The notes under the pieces were generated by a model, which saw only the letters and a list, made by a program, of their open reading frames with translations, did not search any database and had not been told where the DNA came from. Positions 8,718 through 18,293 of a stretch of DNA of 64,000 nucleotides are shown here, piece by piece. Made by a program: the position numbers and the translations under genes. This DNA comes from Burkholderiaceae bacterium (lineage in GTDB: Bacteria; Pseudomonadota; Gammaproteobacteria; Burkholderiales; Burkholderiaceae_C). Each line of letters begins with the position of its first letter. Position 1 is the stretch's first letter. The stretch lies in contig CP126124.1 in NCBI GenBank assembly GCA_030123545.1, forward strand, positions 1,054,001-1,118,000. The letters run 5' to 3'.

Positions 8718-9560
8718 TTACCTGTTATTTCGCTGCATGAATACCAATTTTTCGAACAGCGTCACGTCCTGCTCGTTCTTCAAGAGCGCGCCGACCAGCG
8801 GCGGCACCGCGACCTTGTCTTCCTTGCTCTGCAGCGCTTCGAGCGGAATGTCTTCGGCGACCAGCAGTTTCAGCCAGTCGAGCAGTTCGGACGTGCTCGG
8901 CTTCTTCTTCAATCCCGGCAGGTTGCGCACGTCGTAGAAGGTCTTCATCGCCGCTGCCAGCAGGTTTTTTTTCAGCCCGGGGAAATGCACATCGACGATC
9001 TGGCGCATGGTGTCCGGATCGGGGAACTTGATGTAGTGAAAGAAGCAGCGGCGCAGAAACGCGTCGGGCAGTTCCTTCTCGTTGTTCGAGGTGATGAACA
9101 CGAGGGGGCGGTGCTTTGCCTGAATCAGCTCGCGCGTCTCGTAGCAGTAGAACTCCATGCGGTCGAGTTCGCGCAGTAGGTCGTTCGGGAACTCGATGTC
9201 GGCCTTGTCGATCTCGTCGATCAAAAGCGCGACCGGCTGCTCGGCAGTGAACGCCTGCCACAGCACGCCCTTGACGATGTAGTTGTGGATGTCCTTCACC
9301 CGCTCGTCGCCGAGCTGGCTGTCACGCAGCCGGCTCACCGCGTCGTACTCGTACAGGCCCTGCTGCGCCTTGGTCGTCGACTTGATGTGCCATTGCAGCA
9401 GCGGCATGGAGAGCGCCTGCGCGACCTCCTCGGCCAGCATGGTCTTGCCGGTGCCGGGCTCGCCCTTGATGAGCAGCGGGCGCAGCAGCGTGATCGACGC
9501 GTTCACCGCCAGCATCAGGTCCTGCGTGGCGACGTAGTTCTTCGAGCCTTGGAACTTCAT
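8718..9560 (-). CDS. MoxR-family AAA+ ATPase
   Basis: A 280-residue AAA+ ATPase. Walker A is GEPGTGKT (about residues 33-40), Walker B LLIDEIDK, and sensor region ITSNNEKELPDAFLRR. MoxR ATPases use ATP hydrolysis to remodel or activate complexes together with VWA proteins. It heads the operon MoxR-GNAT-VWA. The ATG at 9560 (MKFQGSKNYV) is chosen because the upstream extension is low-complexity and would overlap the cytochrome c4 promoter. Confidence 0.9.
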   Translation of the reverse strand: MKFQGSKNYVATQDLMLAVNASITLLRPLLIKGEPGTGKTMLAEEVAQALSMPLLQWHIKSTTKAQQGLYEYDAVSRLRDSQLGDERVKDIHNYIVKGVLWQAFTAEQPVALLIDEIDKADIEFPNDLLRELDRMEFYCYETRELIQAKHRPLVFITSNNEKELPDAFLRRCFFHYIKFPDPDTMRQIVDVHFPGLKKNLLAAAMKTFYDVRNLPGLKKKPSTSELLDWLKLLVAEDIPLEALQSKEDKVAVPPLVGALLKNEQDVTLFEKLVFMQRNNR

Positions 9561-9641
9561 GGGGTGCAATCGCGAGATGGGCGGGATGGGGCGCGCCGCG
9601 CGGGCGGATTCGCCGTGGGGGTGGAGCGCGTGCCGCGTGCA

Positions 9642-9647
9642 TATAAT
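9642..9647 (+). promoter_or_regulatory. Likely -10 box (TATAAT) of the cytochrome c4 gene
   Basis: A perfect TATAAT 48 bases upstream of the cytochrome c4 ATG, in a GC-rich intergenic region divergent from moxR. No good -35 is visible at the expected spacing. Confidence 0.5.
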
Positions 9648-9694
9648 CCTCGCGGACGACTGGCTCCAATATCTCCTTCGATTGTGCGCGAAAA

Positions 9695-10357
9695 ATGAAT
9701 AAGCTGTTGACCGCCGCGTTGGCTTTGTCTGTCGCTTGCGTGACCACTGTCGCGCTGGCGCAGGAGTTGAAGGGTGACGCCGCGGCCGGCAAGGCAAAGG
9801 CGTCGATGTGCTTCGGCTGCCACGGCATCCCTGAATACAAGGCGAGCTTCCCCGAGGTGTACGAGGTGCCGAAGCTCGCCGGCCAGGGCGCGCAGTACAT
9901 CGAAGCGGCGCTGCACGAATACAAGAAGGGCGAGCGCAAGTTCCCGACGATGCGCGCGATCGCCGCGCCGCTGACCGACCAGGACATCGCCGACCTCGCG
10001 GCGTTCTACAGCACCCAGGCCGGGCCGCCGGTCAAGCTGGCCGCGACGCCGAACATCCCGCCGAGCCCGAAGGTCGCCGCGATTCTCGCGAAGGCGAACT
10101 GCGCGGCTTGCCACGGCGCAAACTTCTCGACCCCGATCGCGCCGACCTATCCGGAACTGGCCGGCCAGCACGCGAGCTACCTGCTGGCCGCGCTGCGCCA
10201 GTACAAGACCAAGGGCAACCCGAACTTCGGCCGCGGCAACCCGATCATGGGCGGCATGGTCGCGACGCTGTCGGACGACGACCTGAAGGCGCTGGCCGAC
10301 TACATCGGCTCGCTCGACGGCAACCTGAAGACGGTCGCGGAGTCGCGCTTCCAGTAG
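9695..10357 (+). CDS. Diheme cytochrome c4
   Basis: Periplasmic or membrane-associated electron carrier, probably donor to terminal oxidases such as the one encoded at 36163-40625. It has a signal peptide (MNKLL...VALAQ, cleavage after about residue 22) and two c-type heme sites, CFGCH at 39-43 and CAACH at 136-140, in two homologous halves. Distal Met ligands are expected in FPTMRAIA and PIMGGM. The 220-residue length is usual for c4. A strong terminator follows at 10391. Confidence 0.93.
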   Translation: MNKLLTAALALSVACVTTVALAQELKGDAAAGKAKASMCFGCHGIPEYKASFPEVYEVPKLAGQGAQYIEAALHEYKKGERKFPTMRAIAAPLTDQDIADLAAFYSTQAGPPVKLAATPNIPPSPKVAAILAKANCAACHGANFSTPIAPTYPELAGQHASYLLAALRQYKTKGNPNFGRGNPIMGGMVATLSDDDLKALADYIGSLDGNLKTVAESRFQ

Positions 10358-10390
10358 CCGCCGCATCGGGCCGCGCGGCCCGCATGGTGC

Positions 10391-10415
10391 AAAGCCCGCC
10401 TCGCGCGGGCTTTTT
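10391..10415 (+). terminator. Rho-independent terminator after cytochrome c4
   Basis: Nine-base arms (10391-10399 and 10405-10413) with a 5-base loop and a T run to 10415. A related AAAGCCCGCC-type element recurs at 15974. Confidence 0.9.
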
Positions 10416-10505
10416 CATGTCTGGACGGGTCCGCGCAGCCAGATGCATTGCCGGCGTGCGACGCAACAAAGCCCTGGGTCGTCACACGGCGCTCCTTTGC
10501 CGCCG

Positions 10506-11276
10506 TCAATCGAACAGGTCCGGGTCGGACTCGACGATCTCGTCCCACAGCGTCTGGAACGAGAGCCAGCCGAACCCGGGAGACCCGAGCGCCCGGACCA
10601 GGGCCCGCGCGCCGTCGGCGGGCCACATCTCGGGCGCGCCCACCGGCTCGACCATCATCTGCACCTGGCAGGCGCGCTCCATGCAGATGAACCACCACGC
10701 CGCTTCCTCGACCGTCAGGCCGGTGCTGAACAAGCCGTGGCCCACCTGGATCGCGACCCGGTGCGCCCCGAATGCGGCGGCAAACCGGGCCGCATCGGCA
10801 CGGTCTTGCGACACGCGCGGTTCGCGGATGAGCGCCTGCTGCTCGAACAGCACACAGGCGTCCTGGCTGATCGGATCGAGCAGGCGTCCGAGGCTGGACC
10901 AGGCCTTGCCGTGCAGAGAATGGGCATGACAGACCGCCATCACCTCGGGCCGGGCCTCGTGCAGCGCCGAGTGCAGCAGCAACCCCACCGGATTCACCGG
11001 CCGGGTGCCGACCAGAACGTCCCCGGCATGGTTGACCTGGACCAGATCGGACACCTTAATCCCGGGAAACGAAACACCGATCGGGTTCGCCCAAAGCAAG
11101 GCCGGATCCTCAGGGTCGCGCACGGTGACATGGCCGAGCAGCCCCTCGGAGAAGCCGAGCCGGCCGAACACCCGGCACACGCCCGCCAGCCGCTCCAGGC
11201 GGTGCCTGCGTTCATCCGCGACACTGTCGAACACGGGCAGTTCACGCGTCGTGAAGGGGCTGATGTTGATGTCCAT
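10506..11276 (-). CDS. Class II aldolase/adducin-family protein
   Basis: A 256-residue class II aldolase fold protein, usually a zinc-dependent lyase or epimerase on hydroxy-aldehyde or sugar-phosphate substrates. Metal-ligand-type sites are visible as CHAHSLHGKAW (His-x-His) and a later His in IQVGHGLFSTG. The start at 11276 (MDINISPFTT) has GGGAG upstream; a longer frame would overlap the preceding gene. It is last in a four-gene operon with an epoxide hydrolase, a flavoprotein and a small barrel-like protein, so it may cleave a product of that pathway. The substrate is unknown. Confidence 0.85.
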   Translation of the reverse strand: MDINISPFTTRELPVFDSVADERRHRLERLAGVCRVFGRLGFSEGLLGHVTVRDPEDPALLWANPIGVSFPGIKVSDLVQVNHAGDVLVGTRPVNPVGLLLHSALHEARPEVMAVCHAHSLHGKAWSSLGRLLDPISQDACVLFEQQALIREPRVSQDRADAARFAAAFGAHRVAIQVGHGLFSTGLTVEEAAWWFICMERACQVQMMVEPVGAPEMWPADGARALVRALGSPGFGWLSFQTLWDEIVESDPDLFD

Positions 11277-11307
11277 TGAAAGGCCGCTCCCGGTCAGATG
11301 GAGACGA

Positions 11308-12264
11308 TCAGAGACGCCGCAGGAAATCCAGCAACAGCGCATTGACATCCGCCGCACGTTCGCGCTGTATCCAGTGGCCGGCGCCTTCCAGGATGTGGCA
11401 GCCGCGCAGGCCCGGCAGCGTCTGGGCGAACTTGTCGATGCTCGCGCGCGAAGTCGGAAATTTCAGCACGTCGTCGCGCTCGCCGCCAATGAACAACGAC
11501 GGCTGATGAATCACGGCGTCACGCCAGGCGGCCGTCAGCTCCCAGGTCGGCCGCAACGCGCGATACCAGTTCAGGCCGCCGCGAAAACCGGTTCGCTCGA
11601 ACTCGGCGATCACGTAGTCCAGGTCTTCCTGGTTCACCCAACTCGGCATTCGGTCGGGATCCTGCGTGTTGTGCAGAAAGCCGGCGCCCGGCGCGAGCAT
11701 CCCGGCGACGCCGCCCGCGCCGTCGCCGGACAGGCTGTAGGTGATGCGCCGCATCGTGGCGGCCACGTCGGCTTCGAGCTCGGCCTCGGCCATGCCCGGC
11801 GCCTGGAAGTACTGCATATAGAAGTCGTGCACGCCGCGCTGCGCCAGCGCGCTGAGCAGATCGATGCGCGCCGGCGGCGAATACGGCACGCTCAAGCCCG
11901 CCACCGCGCGGAACACCTCGGGCCGCAGCAGCGCCGCGTGCCAGGCCACCGGCGCGCCCCAATCGTGGCCGACGATCACCGCCTGCGTTTCGCCCAGCGC
12001 ATGGACCAGTTCCGCCATGTCGCCGACCTGGTGCAGCATCGTGTACTGCGCGGGCTCGCTCGGTGCATCGGTGCCGCCGTAGCCGCGCATGTCGGGCGCC
12101 ACGGCGCGATAGCCGGCGCCGGCCAGCGCAGCCAGTTGCGCGCGCCACGACACCCAGGATTCGGGAAAACCGTGGCACAGCAGCACCAGCGGGCCGGCGC
12201 CCTGACTGGCGATGCGCATGCGGATGCCGTTGACCTCCAGCGTTTCGAGAGTGGGTTGGTTCAT
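11308..12264 (-). CDS. Alpha/beta hydrolase, soluble epoxide hydrolase type
   Basis: A 318-residue alpha/beta hydrolase. The oxyanion motif HGFPESW is followed by the nucleophile elbow GHDWGAP, whose Asp nucleophile is typical of epoxide hydrolases, and the catalytic His is in EGAGHWIQRE. The ATG overlaps the stop of the upstream flavoprotein gene (ATGA), which implies coupled translation. A flavin monooxygenase-like enzyme next to an epoxide hydrolase suggests oxidation to an epoxide followed by opening to a diol; that order is inference. Confidence 0.9.
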   Translation of the reverse strand: MNQPTLETLEVNGIRMRIASQGAGPLVLLCHGFPESWVSWRAQLAALAGAGYRAVAPDMRGYGGTDAPSEPAQYTMLHQVGDMAELVHALGETQAVIVGHDWGAPVAWHAALLRPEVFRAVAGLSVPYSPPARIDLLSALAQRGVHDFYMQYFQAPGMAEAELEADVAATMRRITYSLSGDGAGGVAGMLAPGAGFLHNTQDPDRMPSWVNQEDLDYVIAEFERTGFRGGLNWYRALRPTWELTAAWRDAVIHQPSLFIGGERDDVLKFPTSRASIDKFAQTLPGLRGCHILEGAGHWIQRERAADVNALLLDFLRRL

Positions 12265-13700
12265 GCCGGTTGCCCCGTTTCGTTCAGGCGGGCGGCTGTC
12301 AGAAGAGTTGGTAGAGCTGCCGCTGCCGCACCTGCCATGATGCCGCTTTGCCGGACCAATGCGAGCCGGACGGTGTCGTCCGGCTTTACGCCGCGCATGT
12401 ACACGGCGATGGCGTTGAGGCGGCATTGCATCAGCCATGCTTGCAGCCCGGCGTGCTGGCGCCAGCGCGCGCCGTTGGCGAGCGTCACGGCCCACATGCG
12501 CAGCCAGTCGATCGGATGCTCGGGGCTCGGCACCACGGCGCACAGCGCGTTTTGCGCGGCCGGGTCGGCGACGTGGCTTTCGACCCACGCGATCAGCGCC
12601 GCGCTGAACAGCGGCTGGCAGGTACGCACCATCAGCAGGTTGATGCGATCCCGGTCGAACACCGGCAGCGCCGGCGGCATCACGATGGCACTTGCGCTGC
12701 AGTCGATGTAGAGCGTGTCCGGGTCGGCGGCAATGCTGCCATGCTGGAGCACGATCCGGTCCGGCTCGATGCCGCGCACGCGCCCGAGACGCACGATGTC
12801 CGCGATGCGGCGAAGTTGCGCCAACTCGCCCGGCGCCACGGTGGCGCAGCGGTAGGTGGTGGGCTGCACGGCCTCGTCGATGCGCAGCAGTTGCTCACGT
12901 TGTTCGAGCCGCGCGAACAGATCGGGCACGGACGAAGCTTTGGCGATCGCCTCGAACTGGTCAACCGCGCTGCCCATGTTGCGCTCGAAGTTCTCGATGC
13001 CGGGCTGCAGGTTGGCGCGGTTCAGCATCCAGGCGTCGCGCGGCATGATCCAGCGGATGCGCGACGGCGCCACGCCGTTTTCCAGCAGCCACAGGATCGC
13101 GTCCATGCCGGTCTTGCCGGAACCCACCACCGTGCACGCGGCATGCGGGCGGCCGACCTGCGGCAGCCGGTTCAGCGGCACGCAGTTCGTGCCGTCGGCC
13201 ACCGTGTACTTGGGTCCATGGGTGGACGGCACCGCGGTTTGCGCATGCGTGGCATTCACGACCTTTTTCCGCACGGTCACCGATTGCGCGTCGCCGCCGA
13301 TGAGCGACGTGACGCGGTGCGCGCCGTTCGTGCCCGCGGCGTACTCGGACATCGGCAGCCAGCGCACCCGCCCCGATGGCAGGAAGCGCTGCTGCATCAC
13401 CTGATCGAAATAGGCCAGCACCTCGACGCCCGAAGCCAGCCCGTACAGGCCGGCGTTGAAGCCGTGGGTGTCCTTGCTGCCGTGGCTCAGTTCGCGCGAC
13501 GCCACGCCATACCATTCCGACGGCTGGTGCAGTCGCACGAACGGATAGGCATCGTTCCAGTGACCGCCGGGGCGATGGTGGCGGTCGACGATCAGCACCG
13601 TCGCTTCAGCGCTTTCGGAAAGCAGCGTGTCGACAAAGGCCAGCGCGGTCGCGCCGGCGCCGATCACGAGGTAGTCGCATTCGAGGGGGGATGCGTTCAT
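12261..13700 (-). CDS. FAD/NAD(P)-binding oxidoreductase, monooxygenase-like
   Basis: A 479-residue flavoprotein with two dinucleotide-binding sites: VIGAGATALAF near the N-terminus for FAD, and VVGSGKTGMDA near residue 190 for NAD(P)H. The sequence RPGGHWNDAYPFVRLHQPS after the first site resembles flavin monooxygenase-type proteins. The start at 13700 (MNASPLECDYLV) puts the first strand immediately before the GxGxxA loop. It is followed by the epoxide hydrolase with a 4-base overlap. The substrate is unknown. Confidence 0.85.
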   Translation of the reverse strand: MNASPLECDYLVIGAGATALAFVDTLLSESAEATVLIVDRHHRPGGHWNDAYPFVRLHQPSEWYGVASRELSHGSKDTHGFNAGLYGLASGVEVLAYFDQVMQQRFLPSGRVRWLPMSEYAAGTNGAHRVTSLIGGDAQSVTVRKKVVNATHAQTAVPSTHGPKYTVADGTNCVPLNRLPQVGRPHAACTVVGSGKTGMDAILWLLENGVAPSRIRWIMPRDAWMLNRANLQPGIENFERNMGSAVDQFEAIAKASSVPDLFARLEQREQLLRIDEAVQPTTYRCATVAPGELAQLRRIADIVRLGRVRGIEPDRIVLQHGSIAADPDTLYIDCSASAIVMPPALPVFDRDRINLLMVRTCQPLFSAALIAWVESHVADPAAQNALCAVVPSPEHPIDWLRMWAVTLANGARWRQHAGLQAWLMQCRLNAIAVYMRGVKPDDTVRLALVRQSGIMAGAAAAALPTLLTAARLNETGQPA

Positions 13701-13766
13701 GGAGCCGTCTTTCGTCGGTTGCCGTGCGGGAGCCTGTGCTGGCAAGACCCGATCATGCAGCTCTGT

Positions 13767-14066
13767 TCAGACTTCCTGCCAGAACGCGTCGTTCAGCGAT
13801 CCGGGGACGAAGCAGTCGACGTTCTTGTTCACCAGCTCCCAATAGCCCTTGTCCGCCGCCATTTTGTTGAGCAAGGTCTGCACCGCGGACAGATCCTTGT
13901 AGCGCGACGACCAGGCGATGCGCTGCGGGTTGCCGCCGATCGGCGTGAGCACGGTCAACTCGACGTCGTAGTGGGTCTTGAAGTAGGCAGCGATTTCCTT
14001 GGCGAAGGCCATCACGGCGCCGGTCTTGCCGGGCGCGATGCCGGCGGTGCGAACGAATGCAATCAT
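13767..14066 (-). CDS. Small protein with dimeric alpha/beta-barrel character
   Basis: A 99-residue protein with alternating strand/helix pattern (MIAFVRTAGIAPGKTGAVMAF, then ELTVLTPIGG and IAWSSRYKDL) like the NIPSNAP/ABM ferredoxin-like folds. No catalytic motif is evident. GGAG lies upstream of the ATG at 14066. It is first in the operon 14066-10506 and divergent from the regulator at 14311. Exact family unknown; a small auxiliary or oxygenase-like role is possible. Confidence 0.75.
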   Translation of the reverse strand: MIAFVRTAGIAPGKTGAVMAFAKEIAAYFKTHYDVELTVLTPIGGNPQRIAWSSRYKDLSAVQTLLNKMAADKGYWELVNKNVDCFVPGSLNDAFWQEV

Positions 14067-14310
14067 TTTTCATGTCTCCATGCGCCGAAAGGAGTCGGCA
14101 GGCTCTTGTCGCGGCGTGCGACGAATTCGTTGAGCGGTTCGATTAGGTCAGCACGCTCGACGATGACCTTGCAGCTCGCGCAAGTCCATCAGCGCGGCTT
14201 AAAAGAAATTAAAAATTCCTAATTGAGTACTATCCGACTACACTGATTTTTCGCCGGCTCGGCGGCTGGATCGGCCGCACGATTGGCGCCGGCGACAGGG
14301 GGTAGGGCGC
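14067..14310. promoter_or_regulatory. Divergent promoter region between oxidoreductase operon and regulator
   Basis: A 244-base gap between divergent genes. A distinctly AT-rich core lies at about 14200-14250, as expected for promoters and operator. No confident -35/-10 pair was assigned. Confidence 0.45.
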
Positions 14311-15894
14311 TTGGCAACGATCTACAAGACAGGTGAGTTCGAGGTACGGGCCGACGAGCGCCGCGTGCTTGCGCACGGCCGTCCCCAGGCACTGGGCGGG
14401 CGCGCGTTCGACCTGCTGCTGGCGCTGATCGAGCACCGTGACCGCATCGTCGGCAAGAACGAGCTGATGGCGCTGGTGTGGCCCGGCATGGTGGTGGAAG
14501 AGAACAACCTCACGGTGCAAATCTCGGCGCTGCGCAAACTATTCGGGGCCAGTGCGGTGGCCACGGTGCCGGGGCGCGGCTACCGGTTTTGCCTGGAGCT
14601 GCAAACGCCCGCACTGGCGGACGATCGCGGCGCTGCCCCGGCGCCCCCCGCGCTGGCCCTGCCCGACAAGCCGTCGGTGGCGGTGTTGCCGTTCCTCAAC
14701 CTCAGTGACGACCCGGGGCAGGCGTACTTCGCCGACGGCGTGACCGAGGACATCACCACCGAGTTGTCGCGTTTCCACAGCCTGTTCGTGATCGCGCGCA
14801 ATTCGGCGTTCAGCTACCGCGGCCAGGCCATGGACGTGCGCACCGTGTCGCGCGAACTGGGCGTGCGCTACGTGGTGGAAGGCAGTGCGCGCCGCGCCGG
14901 GCCGCGCGTGCGCGTGGCGGCGCAGCTGATCGACGCCGTGTCGGGCGAACATCTTTGGGCAGAAAAATACAACCGCATGCTAGAAGACATTTTCGACTTG
15001 CAGGAAGAAGTGGCCCGCGCCATCGCCGGCGCCATGGCGCCGCAGATCGATGCGGCCGAGGACGTGCGCTCGCGCCGCACGGCCCCCGCCAATCTCACGG
15101 CCCACGCCACGGCCCAGCGCGGCTGGGCCGTGGCGTCGGCCGTGAATATGACCTACGACCGCGCGCCGCGCGACGAGGCCCTGCGGTGGGCCGACGACGC
15201 GCTCGCACTCGACCCGAACTGCGCGCTCGCGCTGCGTACGGTGGCCCTGGTGGCGTGGTGGAACGCCTATCACAACACGACGGACTCGGTGACCGAAACG
15301 CTCGCGGCAGGCACGGCCGCCGCCAACCGCGCGATCGCGCTGGACCCCGGCGACCACCATGCGCGGCGCTGGAAGGGGCTGTTGGTGGCGATCGCCGGGC
15401 GGCCCGACGAGGGCCTGGCCGAACTCAGGCGCGCGCACGGCATCAATCCGAATTGCGCGCTCACGCTGGCGTGGCTGGGCCTGTACGAAGCCCTGAACGG
15501 TGACGCGAACGTGGGCGTGCCCCATGCGCTGGCGGCGCTGCGCCTGAGCCCGCGCGACCCGGAGCGCGGGTCGATGCTGATGACGCTGGGCTTCGCGCAC
15601 TTCGCAATGCGCAACTATGCGCAGGCGTCACGCGCTGCCGAAACCGCGTTGCGTGAAGCGCCCGACAGCGCCGTGCCGCATGTGCTGAACGCGATCAGCC
15701 TGGTCGGCACGGGCCGACTCGAAGCGGCGCGGTCCGCCTTCCAGGTGCTGCAGCGTGTCGCACCGATGCTTGCCCAGGCGCGCCTGGCCGGGCGCTGGCT
15801 CGCGACCAACCCGGACTACGTGCAGCGCGCGCACACGTTTTTGCGCGTCGCTGCGGGGCTCGAAGATCCGGCGTCGGCCGACGCCTTGCGCTGA
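14311..15894 (+). CDS. Transcriptional regulator: winged helix, TolB-like and TPR domains
   Basis: A 527-residue protein. Residues 1-95 are an OmpR/CadC-type winged helix (GRAFDLLLALIEHRDRIVGK, then RKLFGASAVATVPGRGYRF). Residues about 120-250 resemble the TolB-like/adenylate-cyclase-associated region (SVAVLPFLNLSDDPGQAYFADGVTEDI). The rest is TPR-like (DDALALDPNCALALRTVALV, RAIALDPGDHHARRWKGLL). There is no membrane segment, unlike CadC. The TTG start at 14311 has a G-rich Shine-Dalgarno (GGGGGTAGGG). Its divergent position makes it the likely regulator of the operon 14066-10506. Confidence 0.88.
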   Translation: MATIYKTGEFEVRADERRVLAHGRPQALGGRAFDLLLALIEHRDRIVGKNELMALVWPGMVVEENNLTVQISALRKLFGASAVATVPGRGYRFCLELQTPALADDRGAAPAPPALALPDKPSVAVLPFLNLSDDPGQAYFADGVTEDITTELSRFHSLFVIARNSAFSYRGQAMDVRTVSRELGVRYVVEGSARRAGPRVRVAAQLIDAVSGEHLWAEKYNRMLEDIFDLQEEVARAIAGAMAPQIDAAEDVRSRRTAPANLTAHATAQRGWAVASAVNMTYDRAPRDEALRWADDALALDPNCALALRTVALVAWWNAYHNTTDSVTETLAAGTAAANRAIALDPGDHHARRWKGLLVAIAGRPDEGLAELRRAHGINPNCALTLAWLGLYEALNGDANVGVPHALAALRLSPRDPERGSMLMTLGFAHFAMRNYAQASRAAETALREAPDSAVPHVLNAISLVGTGRLEAARSAFQVLQRVAPMLAQARLAGRWLATNPDYVQRAHTFLRVAAGLEDPASADALR

Positions 15895-15973
15895 CGCGAG
15901 CGCGCGAGTGCGTCATCGTTGATCGGACGGGTTCCCCCGTCGCCGCATCGGGCTGCGCTCCGCCTGAATGGTG

Positions 15974-15998
15974 CAAAGCCCGCCGCATGCGGCCTTTT
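15974..15998. terminator. Bidirectional terminator-like hairpin
   Basis: A perfect 12-base palindrome GCCGCATGCGGC (15982-15993) flanked by AAA on one side and TTTT on the other, between the convergent regulator gene and DUF1841 gene. Confidence 0.6.
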
Positions 15999-16027
15999 CG
16001 ATGTCGGGCCGCCGGGTTGCTGCGCGC

Positions 16028-16462
16028 TCAATCGCGGGTCGCGCGTCGTTGCACGCAAGCGATGTAGGCTGCGCCGTCGGGGGGGCGGCCGGCGCGCTGG
16101 CTCTCCCACATCATCGACCCCAGGCATTCCATCACCTCGTGGTGCGCGTCGTGCAGCGAGCCGCGCGTGCGGCACATCAGCTCGACCGCCTGGCGGATGC
16201 CGTGCGGCTGGTCGATCGAGCATTGCTCGCTGATCGCCAGGTGCATCGCCAGGTGCAGGAACGGATTGGTCGCGCCATCATTGCTGTCGTAGCGCGCGGC
16301 CAGCGCCGCATCGAGATCGGCGAGCAGCGCGTGGAATTCGGGATGCTCGGCGATCCACTGGCTTGCTATCACTTCGATAGCATCGAGTACATGTCCGTCC
16401 CTGGCTTTGGCGTAAACCGAGCAGAAGAATCGGCGCACGTCGGCGCTCGAGGGGCTGAACAT
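16028..16462 (-). CDS. DUF1841 family protein
   Basis: A 144-residue protein matching DUF1841: N-terminus MFSPSSADVRRFF, conserved NPFLHLAMHLAISEQ and SIDQPHGIRQA in the middle, and a C-terminal CLGSMMWESQRAGRPPD. The function of this mainly beta/gamma-proteobacterial family is unknown. A GCTATC palindrome lies in the coding sequence and encodes AIEVIA at residues 28-33. Gene is complete. Confidence 0.92.
   Translation of the reverse strand: MFSPSSADVRRFFCSVYAKARDGHVLDAIEVIASQWIAEHPEFHALLADLDAALAARYDSNDGATNPFLHLAMHLAISEQCSIDQPHGIRQAVELMCRTRGSLHDAHHEVMECLGSMMWESQRAGRPPDGAAYIACVQRRATRD
16365..16381. repeat. GCTATC-ACTTC-GATAGC palindrome inside DUF1841 gene
   Basis: Perfect six-base arms around a 5-base loop. 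Read in the gene's frame it encodes AIEVIA, like the peptides from the palindromes in tamB and the BioC-like gene. Confidence 0.75.
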
Positions 16463-16556
16463 GCGTGCAGCCTAGCACGGCCAGGCATGCGCGGCAGCGT
16501 GTGGATTTGGGGTTACGCTAGCGGCTTCGGCGCCCGTGCGGTGCCTGGAGAGTTCG

Positions 16557-16778
16557 ATGACATTCATCCGCATCATCGGCGTGCTGCTGATCGTCGCCGG
16601 GGTCGCTGGCCTGTTGATCGGCAGCTTCAGTTACGAGCAGGACAGCACCGCCGCCAAGCTCGGACCGCTGCAGCTCACGCTGAAGGAGCAGAAGACCGTC
16701 GAGATTCCGCGCTGGCTCAGCCTGGGCGCGATCGGCGTCGGCGTCGTGGTGCTGGTGCTGAGCGCGCGCAAGTCCTGA
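16557..16778 (+). CDS. Small two-helix inner-membrane protein
   Basis: A 73-residue hypothetical protein with two hydrophobic segments (FIRIIGVLLIVAGVAGLLIG at the N-terminus, LGAIGVGVVVLVLSA at the C-terminus) around a short polar loop. The ATG at 16557 has GGAGAG upstream and is preferred over an upstream in-frame start at 16536. It lies between the divergent DUF1841 gene and pcaF. Function unknown. Confidence 0.75.
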   Translation: MTFIRIIGVLLIVAGVAGLLIGSFSYEQDSTAAKLGPLQLTLKEQKTVEIPRWLSLGAIGVGVVVLVLSARKS

Positions 16779-16909
16779 CACTGCGACCGTTCGCGGTGGT
16801 TGACGCGCAGCGCTCGCCGGCGCTAAAAGCGGACAATTCAATCGACCCGCTGGAGGGCCGGCACCTGCCCACCTTTACCACGCACGCCAAGCCTCTCGGA
16901 GCTAGACCC

Positions 16910-18115
<1,206 letters not shown>

Positions 18116-18234
18116 GTTTTCGGGGAAGGGGGCGCATCGGCTCTCCGATGCTGTTTTGCCGTTACGTTGATGCTGGCAGGTTCCTCACAGGCGTCAAGCT
18201 GCTTTGGGTCGAGTTTCACTGGGGGAGTTGGAGT

Positions 18235-18251
18235 GCTCCTGATTTGGGAGC
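18235..18251. repeat. GCTCC-N7-GGAGC hairpin between pcaF and res
   Basis: Five-base arms (18235-18239, 18247-18251) around TGATTTG, in the 178-base gap between the convergent pcaF and res genes. It could act in termination, but no T run follows. Nothing else is evident in the gap. Confidence 0.35.
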
Positions 18252-18293
18252 TATGTTTGCAGGTGATATAACGGCTGAGCGGCGATTTGATGC

